DNA of 64,000 bases from Chryseobacterium oranimense (GCF_900129755.1 NZ_FQWT01000002.1:124001-188000); one strand, 5' to 3'. Shown: positions 33,457 to 44,699, counted from the first letter of the stretch. Made by a program: numbers and translations. The notes: a model not told the origin generated them from the sequence alone.

Positions 33457-34743
33457 TTATCTGTTTGTAATATCGATGTAATCTCTTTTCTGAGCACCCT
33501 GGTAAACCTGTCTTGGTCTTCCGATAGGATCTCCTTTCAGTCTCATTTCTTTCCACTGAGAAATCCATCCCGGAAGTCTTCCTAATGCAAACATTACTGT
33601 GAACATTTCTGTAGGAATTCCCAGTGCTCTGTAGATAATACCAGAATAGAAGTCTACGTTTGGATATAGCTTTCTTTCTACGAAGTACTCATCTTCAAGA
33701 GCCACTCTTTCTAACTGCATGGCAACGTCAAGAGCTTTATCCTGGATACCTAATGCATTAAGGATATCGTCAGCAGCTTTCTTGATGATTTTCGCTCTAG
33801 GATCAAAGTTTTTGTATACTCTGTGTCCAAAGCCCATCAAACGGAAGCTGTCATTTTTATCTTTTGCTTTAGCCACCCATTTGTTAACATCTCCTCCATC
33901 TTTTTCAATCAGTTCAAGCATTTCGATCACAGCTTGGTTAGCACCACCGTGAAGTGGTCCCCAAAGTGCGGAAACACCAGCAGAAATAGAAGCGAAAAGA
34001 CCTGTGTGAGCAGATCCTACCATTCTTACAGTAGAAGTAGAACAGTTTTGCTCGTGGTCAGCGTGAAGGATTAATAATTTATCTAAAGCATCTACTACTA
34101 CCGGATTTACTTCAAATTCTTCGTTTGGTAGTCTGAATGCCATTTTGTAGAAGTTTTCCACATAGTTCAGGCTGTTGTCTCCGTGGTTAAGCGGAAGCCC
34201 CTGAGTTTTTCTGTAGGTCCATGCACAAAGGTGAGAGAACTTAGCAATCATCAATTCTGCAGCGTGGTCCATTTCTTCTTTAGAGTTTACGTTAACGGCT
34301 TTAGGATTGAAAGCAGTCAAAGCGGAAGTTAAAGAAGATAAAACTCCCATAGGATGAGCAGAACGAGGAAAAACATCAATGATCTTTTTCATCTCATCTG
34401 CTATAAAGTTATATTTTTTAATGTTATTGTTGAAAGAACTGAATTGGTCTTGAGTAGGCAATTCACCATGTAGTAAAAGGTACATTACTTCTGTGAAGTT
34501 GGATTTTTCAGCAATCTGCTCGATTGGATAACCTCTGTAGAATAATTCTCCTTTATCTCCGTCTAAGTAAGTGATGTCGCTAATGGTAGCTCCAGTATTT
34601 TTGTACCCTAAATCCAGAGTGATTAAACCTGTCTGGTCTCTTAATTTTGAAATATCAATTCCTCTGTCTCCGATAGTACTATCCACGATTGGATATTCAT
34701 ATGAATTACCGTCGTAATTCAATATTACTTTGTTGTCTGACAT
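33457..34743 (-). CDS. gltA: Citrate synthase (type II)
   Basis: Citrate synthase condenses acetyl-CoA and oxaloacetate at the entry to the TCA cycle. The 428-residue protein shows HADHEQNCSTSTVRMVGSAHTGLFASISAGVSALWGPLHGGANQAV (about 232-277), MGFGHRVYKNFDPRA (with the catalytic His) and the late Asp in VDFYSGI. The length is that of the hexameric type II enzyme. It lies 82 bp downstream of enolase on the same strand. Confidence 0.97.
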   Translation of the reverse strand: MSDNKVILNYDGNSYEYPIVDSTIGDRGIDISKLRDQTGLITLDLGYKNTGATISDITYLDGDKGELFYRGYPIEQIAEKSNFTEVMYLLLHGELPTQDQFSSFNNNIKKYNFIADEMKKIIDVFPRSAHPMGVLSSLTSALTAFNPKAVNVNSKEEMDHAAELMIAKFSHLCAWTYRKTQGLPLNHGDNSLNYVENFYKMAFRLPNEEFEVNPVVVDALDKLLILHADHEQNCSTSTVRMVGSAHTGLFASISAGVSALWGPLHGGANQAVIEMLELIEKDGGDVNKWVAKAKDKNDSFRLMGFGHRVYKNFDPRAKIIKKAADDILNALGIQDKALDVAMQLERVALEDEYFVERKLYPNVDFYSGIIYRALGIPTEMFTVMFALGRLPGWISQWKEMRLKGDPIGRPRQVYQGAQKRDYIDITNR

Positions 34744-34758
34744 TATTTATTTTTTTTC

Positions 34759-34789
34759 TAAATATACTACTTATTACAAAATACGGCAA
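34759..34789 (-). promoter_or_regulatory. Possible promoter of gltA
   Basis: On the minus strand TTG (34789-34787) and TATATTTA (34766-34759) are 20 bases apart; the -7 element has one mismatch. The TTG lies inside the stem of the eno terminator candidate. Confidence 0.45.
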
Positions 34790-34812
34790 ACAAAAATTAT
34801 CGCTTGCCGTTA
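34775..34812 (-). terminator. Weak terminator candidate after eno
   Basis: ACGGCAA / TTGCCGT form a 7-bp stem with a 14-base loop, followed by ATTTTG on the minus strand. It lies just after the eno stop codon. Confidence 0.4.
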
Positions 34813-34825
34813 TTTATAATTTCAA

Positions 34826-36169
<1,344 letters not shown>

Positions 36170-36182
36170 TTATACTTGATCA

Positions 36183-36190
36183 CAAATTTA
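36183..36190 (-). promoter_or_regulatory. -7 promoter element of eno
   Basis: TAAATTTG on the minus strand matches TAnnTTTG exactly, about 64 bases before the eno ATG. The -33 region is T-rich but lacks TTG. Confidence 0.5.
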
Positions 36191-36239
36191 ATGAAAAAAC
36201 TAACCTGATGAAAAAACTGGGCTTTAATATTTGGTAATA

Positions 36240-36280
36240 AATAAAAATTCTCCGGTGTTTTTTATGACATTGGAGAATTA
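36240..36280 (-). terminator. Probable terminator of the sensor kinase operon
   Basis: AATTCTCC / GGAGAATT form an 8-bp stem with further TGT/ACA pairing, followed by TTTTAT on the minus strand. It lies between the kinase gene and the eno promoter. Confidence 0.5.
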
Positions 36281-36381
36281 TAGTTTAATTTTCAATTTAA
36301 ATAGCATTTTACTTGGCCAAATAATCTTTTTTGCTTGGATTTACAGCAAATATTTCTGTTCATTTTTACAACTTCAGACTT

Positions 36382-37170
36382 TTATACCGTAGCCTTAAAA
36401 ACAATATGAGTTCCGGGACCGTCTTTTAAAATTTGGCATTCCCCTTTCTGTTCCTCCATTCTTCTTTTCATATTCCGAAGTCCGTTTCCTTCGTGATGTT
36501 CTTCCGGAATCCCATCGCCGTCATCCGATATTTTCATAATAAAAGTATTTTTTTCCTGTAAGAACGAAATTTTTAGTTTATTTGCTTGACTGTGTTTATA
36601 AGCATTATTAACAGCTTCTTTTAAGCACAAGAACATATTTCGCCTTAACTCTGTAGAAATTGGAGTTTCTGGTAGTATATCCTCACTTTCTGACCAGACT
36701 TTTATTCTTGTTTTTTTCAGAAAGTTGCTGGTATATTGTATGGCATAATCTATAAAACTACCCAGGGTATCGTTTCCTGAGTTCAGGCTCCAGAGCATTT
36801 CTCGCATGGAAAGGTTCATTTCTTCCGAGGTTTTCAGAAGTTCATCTATATCATTTTGCAGGTCGTCATCATCTGCTTTTTGTTTTAAAAATTCTGCCTG
36901 AAGTTTTAATGCAGAAATGCCTGCTCCAAGGTCGTCATGCATGTCATGGGAAATTCTCTCGCGCTCCTGTTCTAGGAGTTTTTGTTTTTCGAGCTCTTTC
37001 TGGAGAAGCTGGTTTTGGTATTCGGCTTCTTTGAGCTGTTGCTCTTTAATGTATAAAAGTTGCTTTCTGTTGTATACTATAACAACGAAAACAATGAAAA
37101 GAATAATCAAAATTAGTATGCAAAAAAATATTGCATATGTCAGTTTAACTTCATACGGTAGGTTTTTCAT
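36382..37170 (-). CDS. NarL-type sensor histidine kinase
   Basis: The 262-residue kinase has one N-terminal membrane helix (about 10-33), a coiled-coil (about 35-70), and a HisKA_3 dimerisation segment with the phosphorylated His75 (ERERISHDMHDDLGAG). The HATPase domain contains FLCLKEAVNNAYKHSQA (N box), DDGDGIP and GNGLRNMKRR (G boxes). It has essentially no extracytoplasmic sensor domain, so the signal may come from the membrane or from a partner. The upstream membrane-protein gene overlaps it by 20 bp. Its probable partner is the LuxR-type regulator at 38548. Confidence 0.9.
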   Translation of the reverse strand: MKNLPYEVKLTYAIFFCILILIILFIVFVVIVYNRKQLLYIKEQQLKEAEYQNQLLQKELEKQKLLEQERERISHDMHDDLGAGISALKLQAEFLKQKADDDDLQNDIDELLKTSEEMNLSMREMLWSLNSGNDTLGSFIDYAIQYTSNFLKKTRIKVWSESEDILPETPISTELRRNMFLCLKEAVNNAYKHSQANKLKISFLQEKNTFIMKISDDGDGIPEEHHEGNGLRNMKRRMEEQKGECQILKDGPGTHIVFKATV

Positions 37171-37810
37171 TTTCCTCAGGTGTGTTTGTTGATTTCAGAA
37201 GAGCTACAAAAACTAAAATATAAAATACAATATTCACAATATAAAATATACTTCGAAGCATTTTTTGAAATTCTTCATCAATCTTTTCAAAAAGATACAT
37301 AGGGATTGACCTTAATATAAAAAAAGAACTCCAGAGGATAAGTCCAACGGAAATCCAAAACTCAGGATGTGCAGTAATTTTCCGATTATCAACATTTACA
37401 ATCCTGTAAGCCATCCAAAATAAAGCTGAACAGATATAAAATAAAGCGAGAATAATACCTATTCTATAATCATATTCAAAATTCAAAAAGTTAGTAAAAA
37501 TACCAACACATGCTAAAGCTAAACAAAATAGGCAAAAAAAAATGGACCTACTTTTCTTAGTAAAGCACCTAATATAAAAGAAATAAAAAAAGCATAGACA
37601 AAACAGGGAATAACAATTGTAAATTATTCCATTAGTTGACAAATCAAGATATGACCTTCCAATAAAGGAAATTAATTCGATAACATTAGTAATAAGCAGA
37701 TATGCAAAAAGGTATTTTTGGATGGTATTTTTATGTATACCACCCAAAAATATACTGTATAGAAATAATGAAATAATTTCTACCTGGTAAATAATTGCCA
37801 GAGCCTCCAT
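37151..37810 (-). CDS. Polytopic membrane protein of the two-component operon
   Basis: The 219-residue protein has about seven hydrophobic helices (from about 7, 32, 64, 88, 113, 149 and 186) and a short polar tail. I recognise no domain name. It overlaps the kinase gene by 20 bp. Since the kinase has no sensory domain, this protein is a reasonable candidate for its input unit. That role is inferred from gene order only. Confidence 0.7.
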   Translation of the reverse strand: MEALAIIYQVEIISLFLYSIFLGGIHKNTIQKYLFAYLLITNVIELISFIGRSYLDLSTNGIIYNCYSLFCLCFFYFFYIRCFTKKSRSIFFCLFCLALACVGIFTNFLNFEYDYRIGIILALFYICSALFWMAYRIVNVDNRKITAHPEFWISVGLILWSSFFILRSIPMYLFEKIDEEFQKMLRSIFYIVNIVFYILVFVALLKSTNTPEENEKPTV

Positions 37811-37812
37811 AC

Positions 37813-38541
37813 TTACGGATACAGGTGCCCCATATTATAATAAAGTTTTCCAGCAGCAGACGGTTTGTAGACAGGACTAATAACATTCGCATCATTAGTC
37901 TCTAAAATTAAATTTGGCCGAATATTTCCATGATAATCACTACCACTTACAATAATTTTAGAAGAGTTGTCAAAATTCTTAAAATTTTTCTTTATCCTAT
38001 CCATTGAAAAAATAATATATTTTGAAAACTGATTAATATTGTATGTAGTAATAAAATCGTTTTCAAATCTTCTGATTGAATCAATAATATTAGGATAGTT
38101 TGCCATTGCTACTTTATCTAATCTTCCCCCAGCCCAAACATATAGATTATTGTTTGTTCCAAAGTCTAAAAGATTTCCCAGATAATATTCATTTTTAAAC
38201 AATAGAGCGATACTAATTCTAGCACCGTCATTTATAAAATAAATATATAGATACTTTTTAAATCCTAAGTTTTCAGTAATTATATCTTCTAAATTCTCAA
38301 CTAGAAATTCATCAGGAAAAGTTTGAAAATTTTCTATTTTAGCTGAAACCTGGGCTTCTTTCTCATCCTCAGGAATTGGCCAATCAAAAAAAGCTTTTGC
38401 CTTCGCAATGGCATAATGCTCAATTCTTAAATCCCCCATTACTAGAGATTTAAGATTATCATACTCTAGCGTTTTGATTTTTCGCATCAATTCAATCTCC
38501 AAATCATCACGAGATGGTTTTTCTTGTACTTGTTTTCCCAT
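37813..38541 (-). CDS. Unknown 242-residue protein of the two-component operon
   Basis: The protein is soluble, acidic in its N-terminal half (RDDLEIELMRKIKTLEYDN, FPDEFLVENLEDIITEN) and mixed alpha/beta, with no signal peptide. I do not recognise the family. It lies 2 bp before the membrane-protein gene (stop at 37813) and 6 bp after the regulator gene, so it is clearly co-transcribed. It may adapt or report a signal to the kinase or be an effector of the system. Confidence 0.7.
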   Translation of the reverse strand: MGKQVQEKPSRDDLEIELMRKIKTLEYDNLKSLVMGDLRIEHYAIAKAKAFFDWPIPEDEKEAQVSAKIENFQTFPDEFLVENLEDIITENLGFKKYLYIYFINDGARISIALLFKNEYYLGNLLDFGTNNNLYVWAGGRLDKVAMANYPNIIDSIRRFENDFITTYNINQFSKYIIFSMDRIKKNFKNFDNSSKIIVSGSDYHGNIRPNLILETNDANVISPVYKPSAAGKLYYNMGHLYP

Positions 38542-38547
38542 AGTTTT

Positions 38548-39180
38548 TTAGTTTTTAAAATGGTTAAATTTATTGATTGCTTCTACTTTATTACTGACGT
38601 GCAGCTTTCGGTAGATGTTTCCTACATGTTTTTTTACGGTATCAATGCTGATGAATTTTTTATCGGCAATTTCTTTGTAGAGGAGTCCTTGTGAAAGAAG
38701 TTCGAGAATTTCTTTTTCGCGGTCAGTGAGCTCGTCAAAACCTTTAATTTCGGGAAGCTTTTTTTCGAAGTGACTCAAAACTTTTCGGGCAATGGAAAGG
38801 CTCATAGGAGCTCCGCCATTGTATACATCACGGATGGAAGAAAGGATCTTGTCCATACTTTCCCCTTTGATGAGATATCCCATGGCACCTGCTTTTAAGG
38901 AATTGAATATTTTCTCGTCGTCTTCAAAGCTGGTACACATGATGAACTGTGTTTCAGGCATTTCTTTCCTGAGCTTTTCAATGATTTCAATACCCAGCAT
39001 ATCCTGCAGCTGAATATCCATCATGACTACATCCGGAGAAATTTCCGAGAGATTTTTCAAAGCATCGTTTCCATCAAAGAACTGGGCAACTACTTTCATG
39101 TCATCCTGATAATTGATAACTTTCTTCAACGCATTGTTGTAGTTTTTTTCGTCTTCTACTATGGCGATGGAAATGCTCAT
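38548..39180 (-). CDS. LuxR/NarL-family response regulator
   Basis: The 210-residue protein has a receiver domain (about 1-120: IAIVEDEKNY, the phosphoacceptor Asp in PDVVMMDIQL, the T/S of IMCTSFE and the Lys of YLIKGESMD). A C-terminal LuxR HTH follows (about 145-208: LTDREKEILELLSQGLLYKEIADKKFISIDTVKKHVGNIYRKL). The start at 39180 (SISIAIVEDEKN) was preferred over an in-frame ATG at 39228. It heads the four-gene two-component operon. Confidence 0.92.
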   Translation of the reverse strand: MSISIAIVEDEKNYNNALKKVINYQDDMKVVAQFFDGNDALKNLSEISPDVVMMDIQLQDMLGIEIIEKLRKEMPETQFIMCTSFEDDEKIFNSLKAGAMGYLIKGESMDKILSSIRDVYNGGAPMSLSIARKVLSHFEKKLPEIKGFDELTDREKEILELLSQGLLYKEIADKKFISIDTVKKHVGNIYRKLHVSNKVEAINKFNHFKN

Positions 39181-39357
39181 TGTTTTTTTGTTTAAGACAA
39201 ATTTCAGCAGAAAACAAGACGAAATCAATTACACTTTTGTGTAATTTAGGGGCTTGAGTTCAGGGTTATTGGTTTGTTTTTTGTTTCTATTAATTTACTT
39301 AAATTTTTGTTACAATAAAACAACAATTAATATCCCATCTATTAAAAAATAAATATC

Positions 39358-39792
39358 ATGAGAAAAAGCCTTTTAGTCGCAATTTCAGCTGTGGCATTAC
39401 TGTTAACAAGCTGCAAAAAAAGTGAAAGTGGAAACAAAAGCATTATTAAAACCGACAGTTCTGAAACTGTAATCACAGATAATAATGGAAAAATTGATTC
39501 TGTAACCCAAAGCTCTTCAACTACTGAAGTGAATGGGCAGAAGACAGAAAAGACAGATTTTGTTTATAAAGCTACAGACGGATCATTAGTGAAAGTAGTA
39601 TTCAAAAATGACCCTAAGGAAAGTAACGTTGCCATCACGAGCAATAAAAAAACGTTTACATTACCAAAAACTGAAACAAAAGATGGAGAAATTATTTATA
39701 AAAAAGATGATATGACCGCAAGGGTAAAAGGGGATAGCATTCATCTGGAGCAAGGGAATAATGTGATTGAACTGAAGAGAACGAAGATTTAA
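39358..39792 (+). CDS. Putative small lipoprotein
   Basis: The 144-residue protein has a lipoprotein signal (KSLLVAISAVALLLTSC, lipobox with Cys19). The mature part (KKSESGNKS, rich in Ser, Thr and Lys) is probably in the periplasm or on the outer membrane. It contains no known motif. It is divergent from the regulator gene, and no clear promoter was found in the 177-bp gap. Confidence 0.75.
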   Translation: MRKSLLVAISAVALLLTSCKKSESGNKSIIKTDSSETVITDNNGKIDSVTQSSSTTEVNGQKTEKTDFVYKATDGSLVKVVFKNDPKESNVAITSNKKTFTLPKTETKDGEIIYKKDDMTARVKGDSIHLEQGNNVIELKRTKI

Positions 39793-39834
39793 CCAGGTTT
39801 CTGGGATCCGTATTGATTCGGAGTTGAAATAATA

Positions 39835-39864
39835 AAAAAGCCATCCAAAATTTGGATGGCTTTT
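39835..39864. terminator. Bidirectional intrinsic terminator
   Basis: A 14-bp stem AAAAGCCATCCAAA / TTTGGATGGCTTTT with a 1-base loop is flanked by A and T runs. It ends the lipoprotein gene and the ribosomal operon from opposite sides. Confidence 0.92.
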
Positions 39865-39884
39865 CATTTATATCTGAATGAATA

Positions 39885-40412
39885 TTATTCTTCAGTTTTC
39901 TCTTCAGCAGAGTCAGTTGCTGCAGCCTTAGGCTCTTCAACTTTCTCTTCTGCTTTTGGAGCTTCAGCTACTACTGCTTCAGCTTTTTTAGCAGTTGTAG
40001 ATCTTCTGCTTCTTCTTGTAGCTTTTTTCTCCTCTGCATTCGGGTTGTAAAGCTCGTTGAAATCTACCAACTCGATAAGAGCAGTATCAGCCGCATCACC
40101 TGGTCTGAAACCAGTTTTGATGATTCTTGTATAACCACCGTTTCTTTCAGCGATTTTCGGAGCTACAGTTCTGAATAATTCAGCAACCGCAAATTTATTT
40201 TGAAGGTAAGAGAATACTATTCTTCTGTTGTGTGTAGTATCTTCTTTTGCTTTTGTTAATAGAGGCTCAACATATACTCTTAAAGCTTTAGCTTTAGCTA
40301 CAGTAGTGTTGATTCTTTTATGCTCAATTAGAGAACAAGCCATATTAGAAAGTAAAGCACTTCTGTGAGAAGCCGTTCTTCCTAAGTGATTGAATTTTTT
40401 ACCGTGTCTCAT
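39885..40412 (-). CDS. rplQ: Ribosomal protein bL17
   Basis: The 175-residue protein starts with [33 protein letters not shown], the bL17 signature for 50S assembly at the tunnel exit. The normal domain ends near residue 120. The remaining 55 residues form a low-complexity tail rich in Lys, Ala and Glu ([18 protein letters not shown]), longer than the roughly 120-residue enterobacterial protein but often seen in Bacteroidota. It is the last gene of the operon. Confidence 0.97.
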   Translation of the reverse strand: MRHGKKFNHLGRTASHRSALLSNMACSLIEHKRINTTVAKAKALRVYVEPLLTKAKEDTTHNRRIVFSYLQNKFAVAELFRTVAPKIAERNGGYTRIIKTGFRPGDAADTALIELVDFNELYNPNAEEKKATRRSRRSTTAKKAEAVVAEAPKAEEKVEEPKAAATDSAEEKTEE

Positions 40413-40418
40413 TATTAA

Positions 40419-41414
40419 TTATTTATCAGCGTCTAACTTATATTTTGCAACGTCGAAACCGAAGTTAAGACCTTTTGAATGCACTAATTCTTCTAGTTCT
40501 GTCAAAGATTTTTTACCAAAATTTCTGAATTTCATCAAATCAGACTTACTGTAAGAAACCAATTCTCCAAGAGTTTCTACTTCAGCTGCTTTCAGACAGT
40601 TAAGGGCTCTTACGGAAAGATCCATATCTGCTAATTTAGACTTAAGTAATTGTCTTGTATGAAGAGTTTCCTCGTCATATTGGATAGATGCTTTTACAGC
40701 TTCAGTTTCAAGAGTGATTCTCTCATCGGAGAACAACATGAAGTGATAAATTAATATCTTAGAAGCTTCAGTTAAAGCATTTTGAGGACTGATGGAACCA
40801 TCAGTTTCTATATCTAATACAAGTTTTTCGTAGTCTGTTTTTTGCTCTACACGATAATTTTCAATGCTGTATTGTACTTTCTTGATTGGCGTGAAAATAG
40901 AGTCGATAGCAATAGTACCTACAGGTGCATTGTTTGACTTATTCTGTTCTGAAGGAACATATCCTCTACCTTTTTCAATATTGAAAGTAATTTCGAAAGT
41001 TACATCACTGTTCAGGTTGCAGATCAAAAGATCAGGGTTAAGAACCTCAAATCCGTTGATAGACTTTCCTAAATCACCAGCAGTAATAACCGTCTGACCC
41101 GAAACTTTAGCAACTACCTGCTCGTTAGCCTGTCCTTCTGCTGAAGCTTTTAATCTTACCTGCTTAAGGTTAAGAATAATTTCGGTAACATCTTCGATTA
41201 CTCCTGGAATGGTTGAAAATTCGTGCTCTACACCTTCTATTTTGATAGATGAAATAGCATATCCTTCCAGAGAAGAAAGCAACACTCTTCTCAAAGCATT
41301 ACCGATTGTAAGCCCGAAACCTGGTTCTAGAGGTCTGAATTCGAATTGACCTTTAAATTCATCAGAGTTAAGTAAAATTACTTTATCGGGTTTTATGAAT
41401 TGTAAAATTGCCAT
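40419..41414 (-). CDS. rpoA: DNA-directed RNA polymerase alpha subunit
   Basis: The 331-residue subunit has the N-terminal dimerisation and assembly domain ([45 protein letters not shown]). The C-terminal domain for promoter and activator contact follows a linker ([38 protein letters not shown]). The length is normal. It lies in the alpha part of the operon, after rpsD. Confidence 0.98.
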   Translation of the reverse strand: MAILQFIKPDKVILLNSDEFKGQFEFRPLEPGFGLTIGNALRRVLLSSLEGYAISSIKIEGVEHEFSTIPGVIEDVTEIILNLKQVRLKASAEGQANEQVVAKVSGQTVITAGDLGKSINGFEVLNPDLLICNLNSDVTFEITFNIEKGRGYVPSEQNKSNNAPVGTIAIDSIFTPIKKVQYSIENYRVEQKTDYEKLVLDIETDGSISPQNALTEASKILIYHFMLFSDERITLETEAVKASIQYDEETLHTRQLLKSKLADMDLSVRALNCLKAAEVETLGELVSYSKSDLMKFRNFGKKSLTELEELVHSKGLNFGFDVAKYKLDADK

Positions 41415-41447
41415 ATTATTGGGTTGAGCAAAAATTTGATTAAAAAA

Positions 41448-42056
41448 TTATTTAGAGTAAAGTTCGACGATAAGCTGTTCCTTGATTTCCTCCGGAATCT
41501 GGATTCTGTCAGGAGCAGAAACGAAAGTACCTTCTTTCTTCTCATCGTTGAATTGTAACCACTCATAATTTGCTTTAGAAGCTAATGCATTTGAAACCAC
41601 TTCAAGAGACTTAGACTTTTCTCTTACAGCGATTACATCACCTGCTTTAAGCAAATAAGATGGAATGTTTACCAGTTCTCCGTTCACAGTGATGTGTCTG
41701 TGAGAAACCAATTGTCTAGCAGCAGATCTTGTTTTAGCAAAACCTAATCTGTATACTACGTTATCCAATCTAGATTCGCAAAGTTGTAATAGTACTTCAC
41801 CGGTTACTCCTTTGCTTCTGTGTGCTTTTTCAAATAAGTTAGCAAACTGTCTTTCTAAAATACCGTAAGTATATTTAGCTTTTTGTTTTTCAGCTAGCTG
41901 AATTGCATATTCTGATTTTTTAGCACCTCTTCTTTTGTTAGGACCATGTTGTCCTGGCGGTTGGTTTTTTCTTTTCTCGAAGTTTTTATCATCTCCGTAG
42001 ATTGCAGCACCAAACTTTCTAGCAATCTTAGTTTTAGGTCCAATATATCTTGCCAT
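41448..42056 (-). CDS. rpsD: Ribosomal protein uS4
   Basis: The 202-residue 30S protein shows the N-terminal [13 protein letters not shown] and [19 protein letters not shown] and the S4 RNA-binding domain ([33 protein letters not shown]). Known uS4 proteins act as primary assembly and, in some bacteria, as alpha-operon repressors. The N-terminus lacks a zinc site. Confidence 0.98.
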   Translation of the reverse strand: MARYIGPKTKIARKFGAAIYGDDKNFEKRKNQPPGQHGPNKRRGAKKSEYAIQLAEKQKAKYTYGILERQFANLFEKAHRSKGVTGEVLLQLCESRLDNVVYRLGFAKTRSAARQLVSHRHITVNGELVNIPSYLLKAGDVIAVREKSKSLEVVSNALASKANYEWLQFNDEKKEGTFVSAPDRIQIPEEIKEQLIVELYSK

Positions 42057-42075
42057 AATGGGTAAATTCTAAAAA

Positions 42076-42465
42076 TTAAACTCTTCTTCTTTTTGGTGGT
42101 CTACAACCGTTGTGTGGCATAGGAGTCACATCTACGATTTCGCTAACTTCAATTCCTGAATTGTGGATAGTTCTGATTGCAGATTCTCTACCTGCACCAG
42201 GACCTTTCACATACACCTTCACTCTTCTTAATCCAGCTTCATGAGCTACAGCAGAGCAATTTTCAGCTGCCATTTGAGCAGCAAATGGAGTATTCTTTTT
42301 AGAACCTCTGAAACCCATTTTACCGGCAGACGCCCAAGAGATAACTTCTCCGTTTTTATTTGTTAAAGAAATGATGATGTTATTGAAAGAAGCTTGAATA
42401 TGTGCTTCACCAATAGCTTCAACTTTTACTTTTCTTTTTTTAACTACTTTAGTTTGTTTTGCCAT
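42076..42465 (-). CDS. rpsK: Ribosomal protein uS11
   Basis: The 129-residue 30S platform protein shows [44 protein letters not shown] and the C-terminal [18 protein letters not shown]. It lies between rpsM and rpsD, the usual order of the alpha section. Confidence 0.98.
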   Translation of the reverse strand: MAKQTKVVKKRKVKVEAIGEAHIQASFNNIIISLTNKNGEVISWASAGKMGFRGSKKNTPFAAQMAAENCSAVAHEAGLRRVKVYVKGPGAGRESAIRTIHNSGIEVSEIVDVTPMPHNGCRPPKRRRV

Positions 42466-42477
42466 AATTCCTAACGA

Positions 42478-42855
42478 TTATTTACTAGCTTTTTTCTTGT
42501 TAGCAACAGTTTTTCTCTTTCCTTTACGGGTTCTAGAGTTGTTTTTCGTTCTCTGGCCTCTTAAAGGTAGTCCTAGTCTGTGACGTATTCCTCGTTGGCA
42601 TCCTATGTCCATCAATCTCTTGATGTTCAATTGCACTTCAGATCTTAATTCTCCTTCTACTTTAATGTTTTCAGAGATATATGTTCTGATTGCAGCCAAT
42701 TCATCGTCATTCCATTCGTTGACTTTCTTGTCTTCGCTGATACCGGCAGCTTTAAGGATTTCGGAAGAAGTACTTCTTCCAACTCCGTAGATGTAAGTTA
42801 AACCGATAACACCTCTTTTGTTTTTTGGTAAATCAATACCTGCAATTCTCGCCAT
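42478..42855 (-). CDS. rpsM: Ribosomal protein uS13
   Basis: The 125-residue 30S head protein shows [25 protein letters not shown] and the C-terminal [34 protein letters not shown]. It contacts the P-site tRNA. Confidence 0.98.
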   Translation of the reverse strand: MARIAGIDLPKNKRGVIGLTYIYGVGRSTSSEILKAAGISEDKKVNEWNDDELAAIRTYISENIKVEGELRSEVQLNIKRLMDIGCQRGIRHRLGLPLRGQRTKNNSRTRKGKRKTVANKKKASK

Positions 42856-42864
42856 AATTTAATG

Positions 42865-42981
42865 TTAGCCTTGTCTTTGTTTAAATTTTGGGTTCTTCTT
42901 GTTGATTACGAACAGTACACCTTTTCTGCGTACGATCTTGCAATCAGCACTTCTTTTTTTAATTGATGCTCTAACTTTCAT
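42865..42981 (-). CDS. rpmJ: Ribosomal protein bL36
   Basis: The small gene encodes 38 residues, [20 protein letters not shown], then [17 protein letters not shown]. It is the standard bL36 with one visible Cys (Cys14) and no full zinc-ribbon set (no C-x2-C), as in the C-minus form. It lies between infA and rpsM. Confidence 0.95.
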   Translation of the reverse strand: MKVRASIKKRSADCKIVRRKGVLFVINKKNPKFKQRQG

Positions 42982-43091
42982 TTGAAATATTTATTTTTTT
43001 TACTGACCAATGGAATCTTGCGATTTCATTCTGATAGTATTTATTTTCAACAAGAGCCAAACGGAACATACATCCCATTTGGCATTTGTTT

Positions 43092-43307
43092 TTAATATCT
43101 AAATGTGATTCTCCCTTTGGTTAAATCATAGGGAGACATTTCTAGTTTTACCTTATCTCCAGGTAAAAGTTTAATATAATGCATTCTCATTTTACCTGAA
43201 ATATGAGCAATAAGTATATGCCCATTCTCCAGCTCTACACGGAACTGGGCGTTCGAAAGTGCTTCCGTTATAACGCCGTCTTGTTCAATATGTTTTTGTT
43301 TTGCCAT
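43092..43307 (-). CDS. infA: Translation initiation factor IF-1
   Basis: The 71-residue OB-fold protein ([61 protein letters not shown]) covers the A site during initiation. It directly follows secY (3-bp gap), and 110 bp separate it from rpmJ. Confidence 0.97.
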   Translation of the reverse strand: MAKQKHIEQDGVITEALSNAQFRVELENGHILIAHISGKMRMHYIKLLPGDKVKLEMSPYDLTKGRITFRY

Positions 43308-43310
43308 AAA

Positions 43311-44690
43311 TTAATATCCAGTCGTTCTTGACAATTTAGACTGCATTAAGCCATCATAATGATGGTTCAGCAGATATGTATTAATCTGTTGAACGGTATC
43401 TAAAATTACGCCCACCATAATCAATAATGATGTTCCCCCGAAAAATAGGGCAAACGCATCTGTCTGAACAAAGCTTCCATGCACTATTGCTGGAAGGACT
43501 GCAAAGATAGACAAAAATATTGCACCTGGCAAGGTAATTTTTGACAAAATATCATCTAAATAATCAGCTGTTTCTTTACCGGGTCTTACTTTCGGTACTA
43601 AACCTCCATTTCTCTTCAAATCATCAGCCATTTGGTTTACCGGAATTGTAATTGCAGTATAGAAAAATGAGAAGATAATAATTAATAGCGCGAACAATAC
43701 GTTGTACTGCCAGCTAAAAACATTCTTGAAACCTGCAAGAAAAGTATTGGACTCATCGAATTTGGTCAATAACCCTGGTACGAACATCAATGCCTGGGCA
43801 AAGATAATCGGCATTACACCAGCAGCATTCACTTTCAATGGAATCCATTGTCTTGCTCCCTGCATAAGATTTCTGTTTACACCTCCTCTTGCTTGAGCTC
43901 TGCTTACATACTGAATAGGGATTTTTCTGACAGCTACAGATAATACTACAGCTAAAAGAACTACCAGCATCCAGAATATTACTTCAACAAGGATCATGAT
44001 AGATCCCATTCCTCCTTTTCCGTTCTGCACTGCCATTTCCTGTACGAATGCTTCAGGTAATCTTGAAAGGATCCCCACCATAATAAGGATGGAGATACCG
44101 TTTCCGATACCTTTGTCGGTGATTTTCTCACCCAACCACATTGCGAATACTGAACCGGCAACCAGGATAACAATACTTGGAAGCCAGAACATGATGGAAT
44201 TCGGCTCTACATAATATGCAGATGAGAACTGAGCATATGGTAAGAATAATTGAGTAATAGAAGTTAAATAAGAAGGTGCCTGTACTAAACAAACTCCGAT
44301 AGTTAACCATCTTGTAATTTGATTCAATGTATTTCTACCTGACTCTCCATCCTTCTGAAGTTTCTGAAGATAAGGAATAGCCATCCCCATCAACTGAACA
44401 ATAATAGAAGCAGAAATATAAGGCATGATTCCCAACGCCATTACGGAAGCGTGGCTGAAAGCTCCCCCCGTAAACGACGAAAGCAAGCCAAGGAGACCTG
44501 CTCCTTGCTTGTTACCGCCTTGATTTTTATAATGCTCTAAGAGATCTCCCACTTCAGCAAGGTTAATTGCAGGAAGCGAGATATAAGATGCGAATCTATA
44601 CACAAGGATAATACCTAACGTAAAGAGAATTTTGTCTCTTAATTCCTTTAGGCTCCAAATATTTTTAAGGGTTTGTATAAATTCTTTCAT
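43311..44690 (-). CDS. secY: Protein translocase subunit SecY
   Basis: SecY forms the protein-conducting channel of the Sec system. The 459-residue protein has ten membrane helices, with the first at LRDKILFTLGIILVYRFASYI and helix 2 near the plug (GGAFSHASVMALGIMPYISASIIVQ). The cytoplasmic loop 5 (GKGGVNRNLMQGARQWIPLKVNAAGVMP region) contacts the ribosome. The order rplO-secY-infA is usual. Confidence 0.98.
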   Translation of the reverse strand: MKEFIQTLKNIWSLKELRDKILFTLGIILVYRFASYISLPAINLAEVGDLLEHYKNQGGNKQGAGLLGLLSSFTGGAFSHASVMALGIMPYISASIIVQLMGMAIPYLQKLQKDGESGRNTLNQITRWLTIGVCLVQAPSYLTSITQLFLPYAQFSSAYYVEPNSIMFWLPSIVILVAGSVFAMWLGEKITDKGIGNGISILIMVGILSRLPEAFVQEMAVQNGKGGMGSIMILVEVIFWMLVVLLAVVLSVAVRKIPIQYVSRAQARGGVNRNLMQGARQWIPLKVNAAGVMPIIFAQALMFVPGLLTKFDESNTFLAGFKNVFSWQYNVLFALLIIIFSFFYTAITIPVNQMADDLKRNGGLVPKVRPGKETADYLDDILSKITLPGAIFLSIFAVLPAIVHGSFVQTDAFALFFGGTSLLIMVGVILDTVQQINTYLLNHHYDGLMQSKLSRTTGY

Positions 44691-44699
44691 TAGTAAGTA

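Noticed and set aside
36917..37192. Open frame opposite the kinase coiled-coil
   Set aside because: It is the complement of the Glu/Lys/Gln-rich coiled-coil region, giving a Ser/Cys-rich nonsense protein.
39358..39867. Open frames on the minus strand over the small lipoprotein gene
   Set aside because: They run through the terminator hairpin; the plus-strand frame has a proper lipobox.
42982..43091. Hairpin GCCAAAyGG in the infA-rpmJ gap as a terminator
   Set aside because: The stem has mismatches and no T-run; the operon must continue here.
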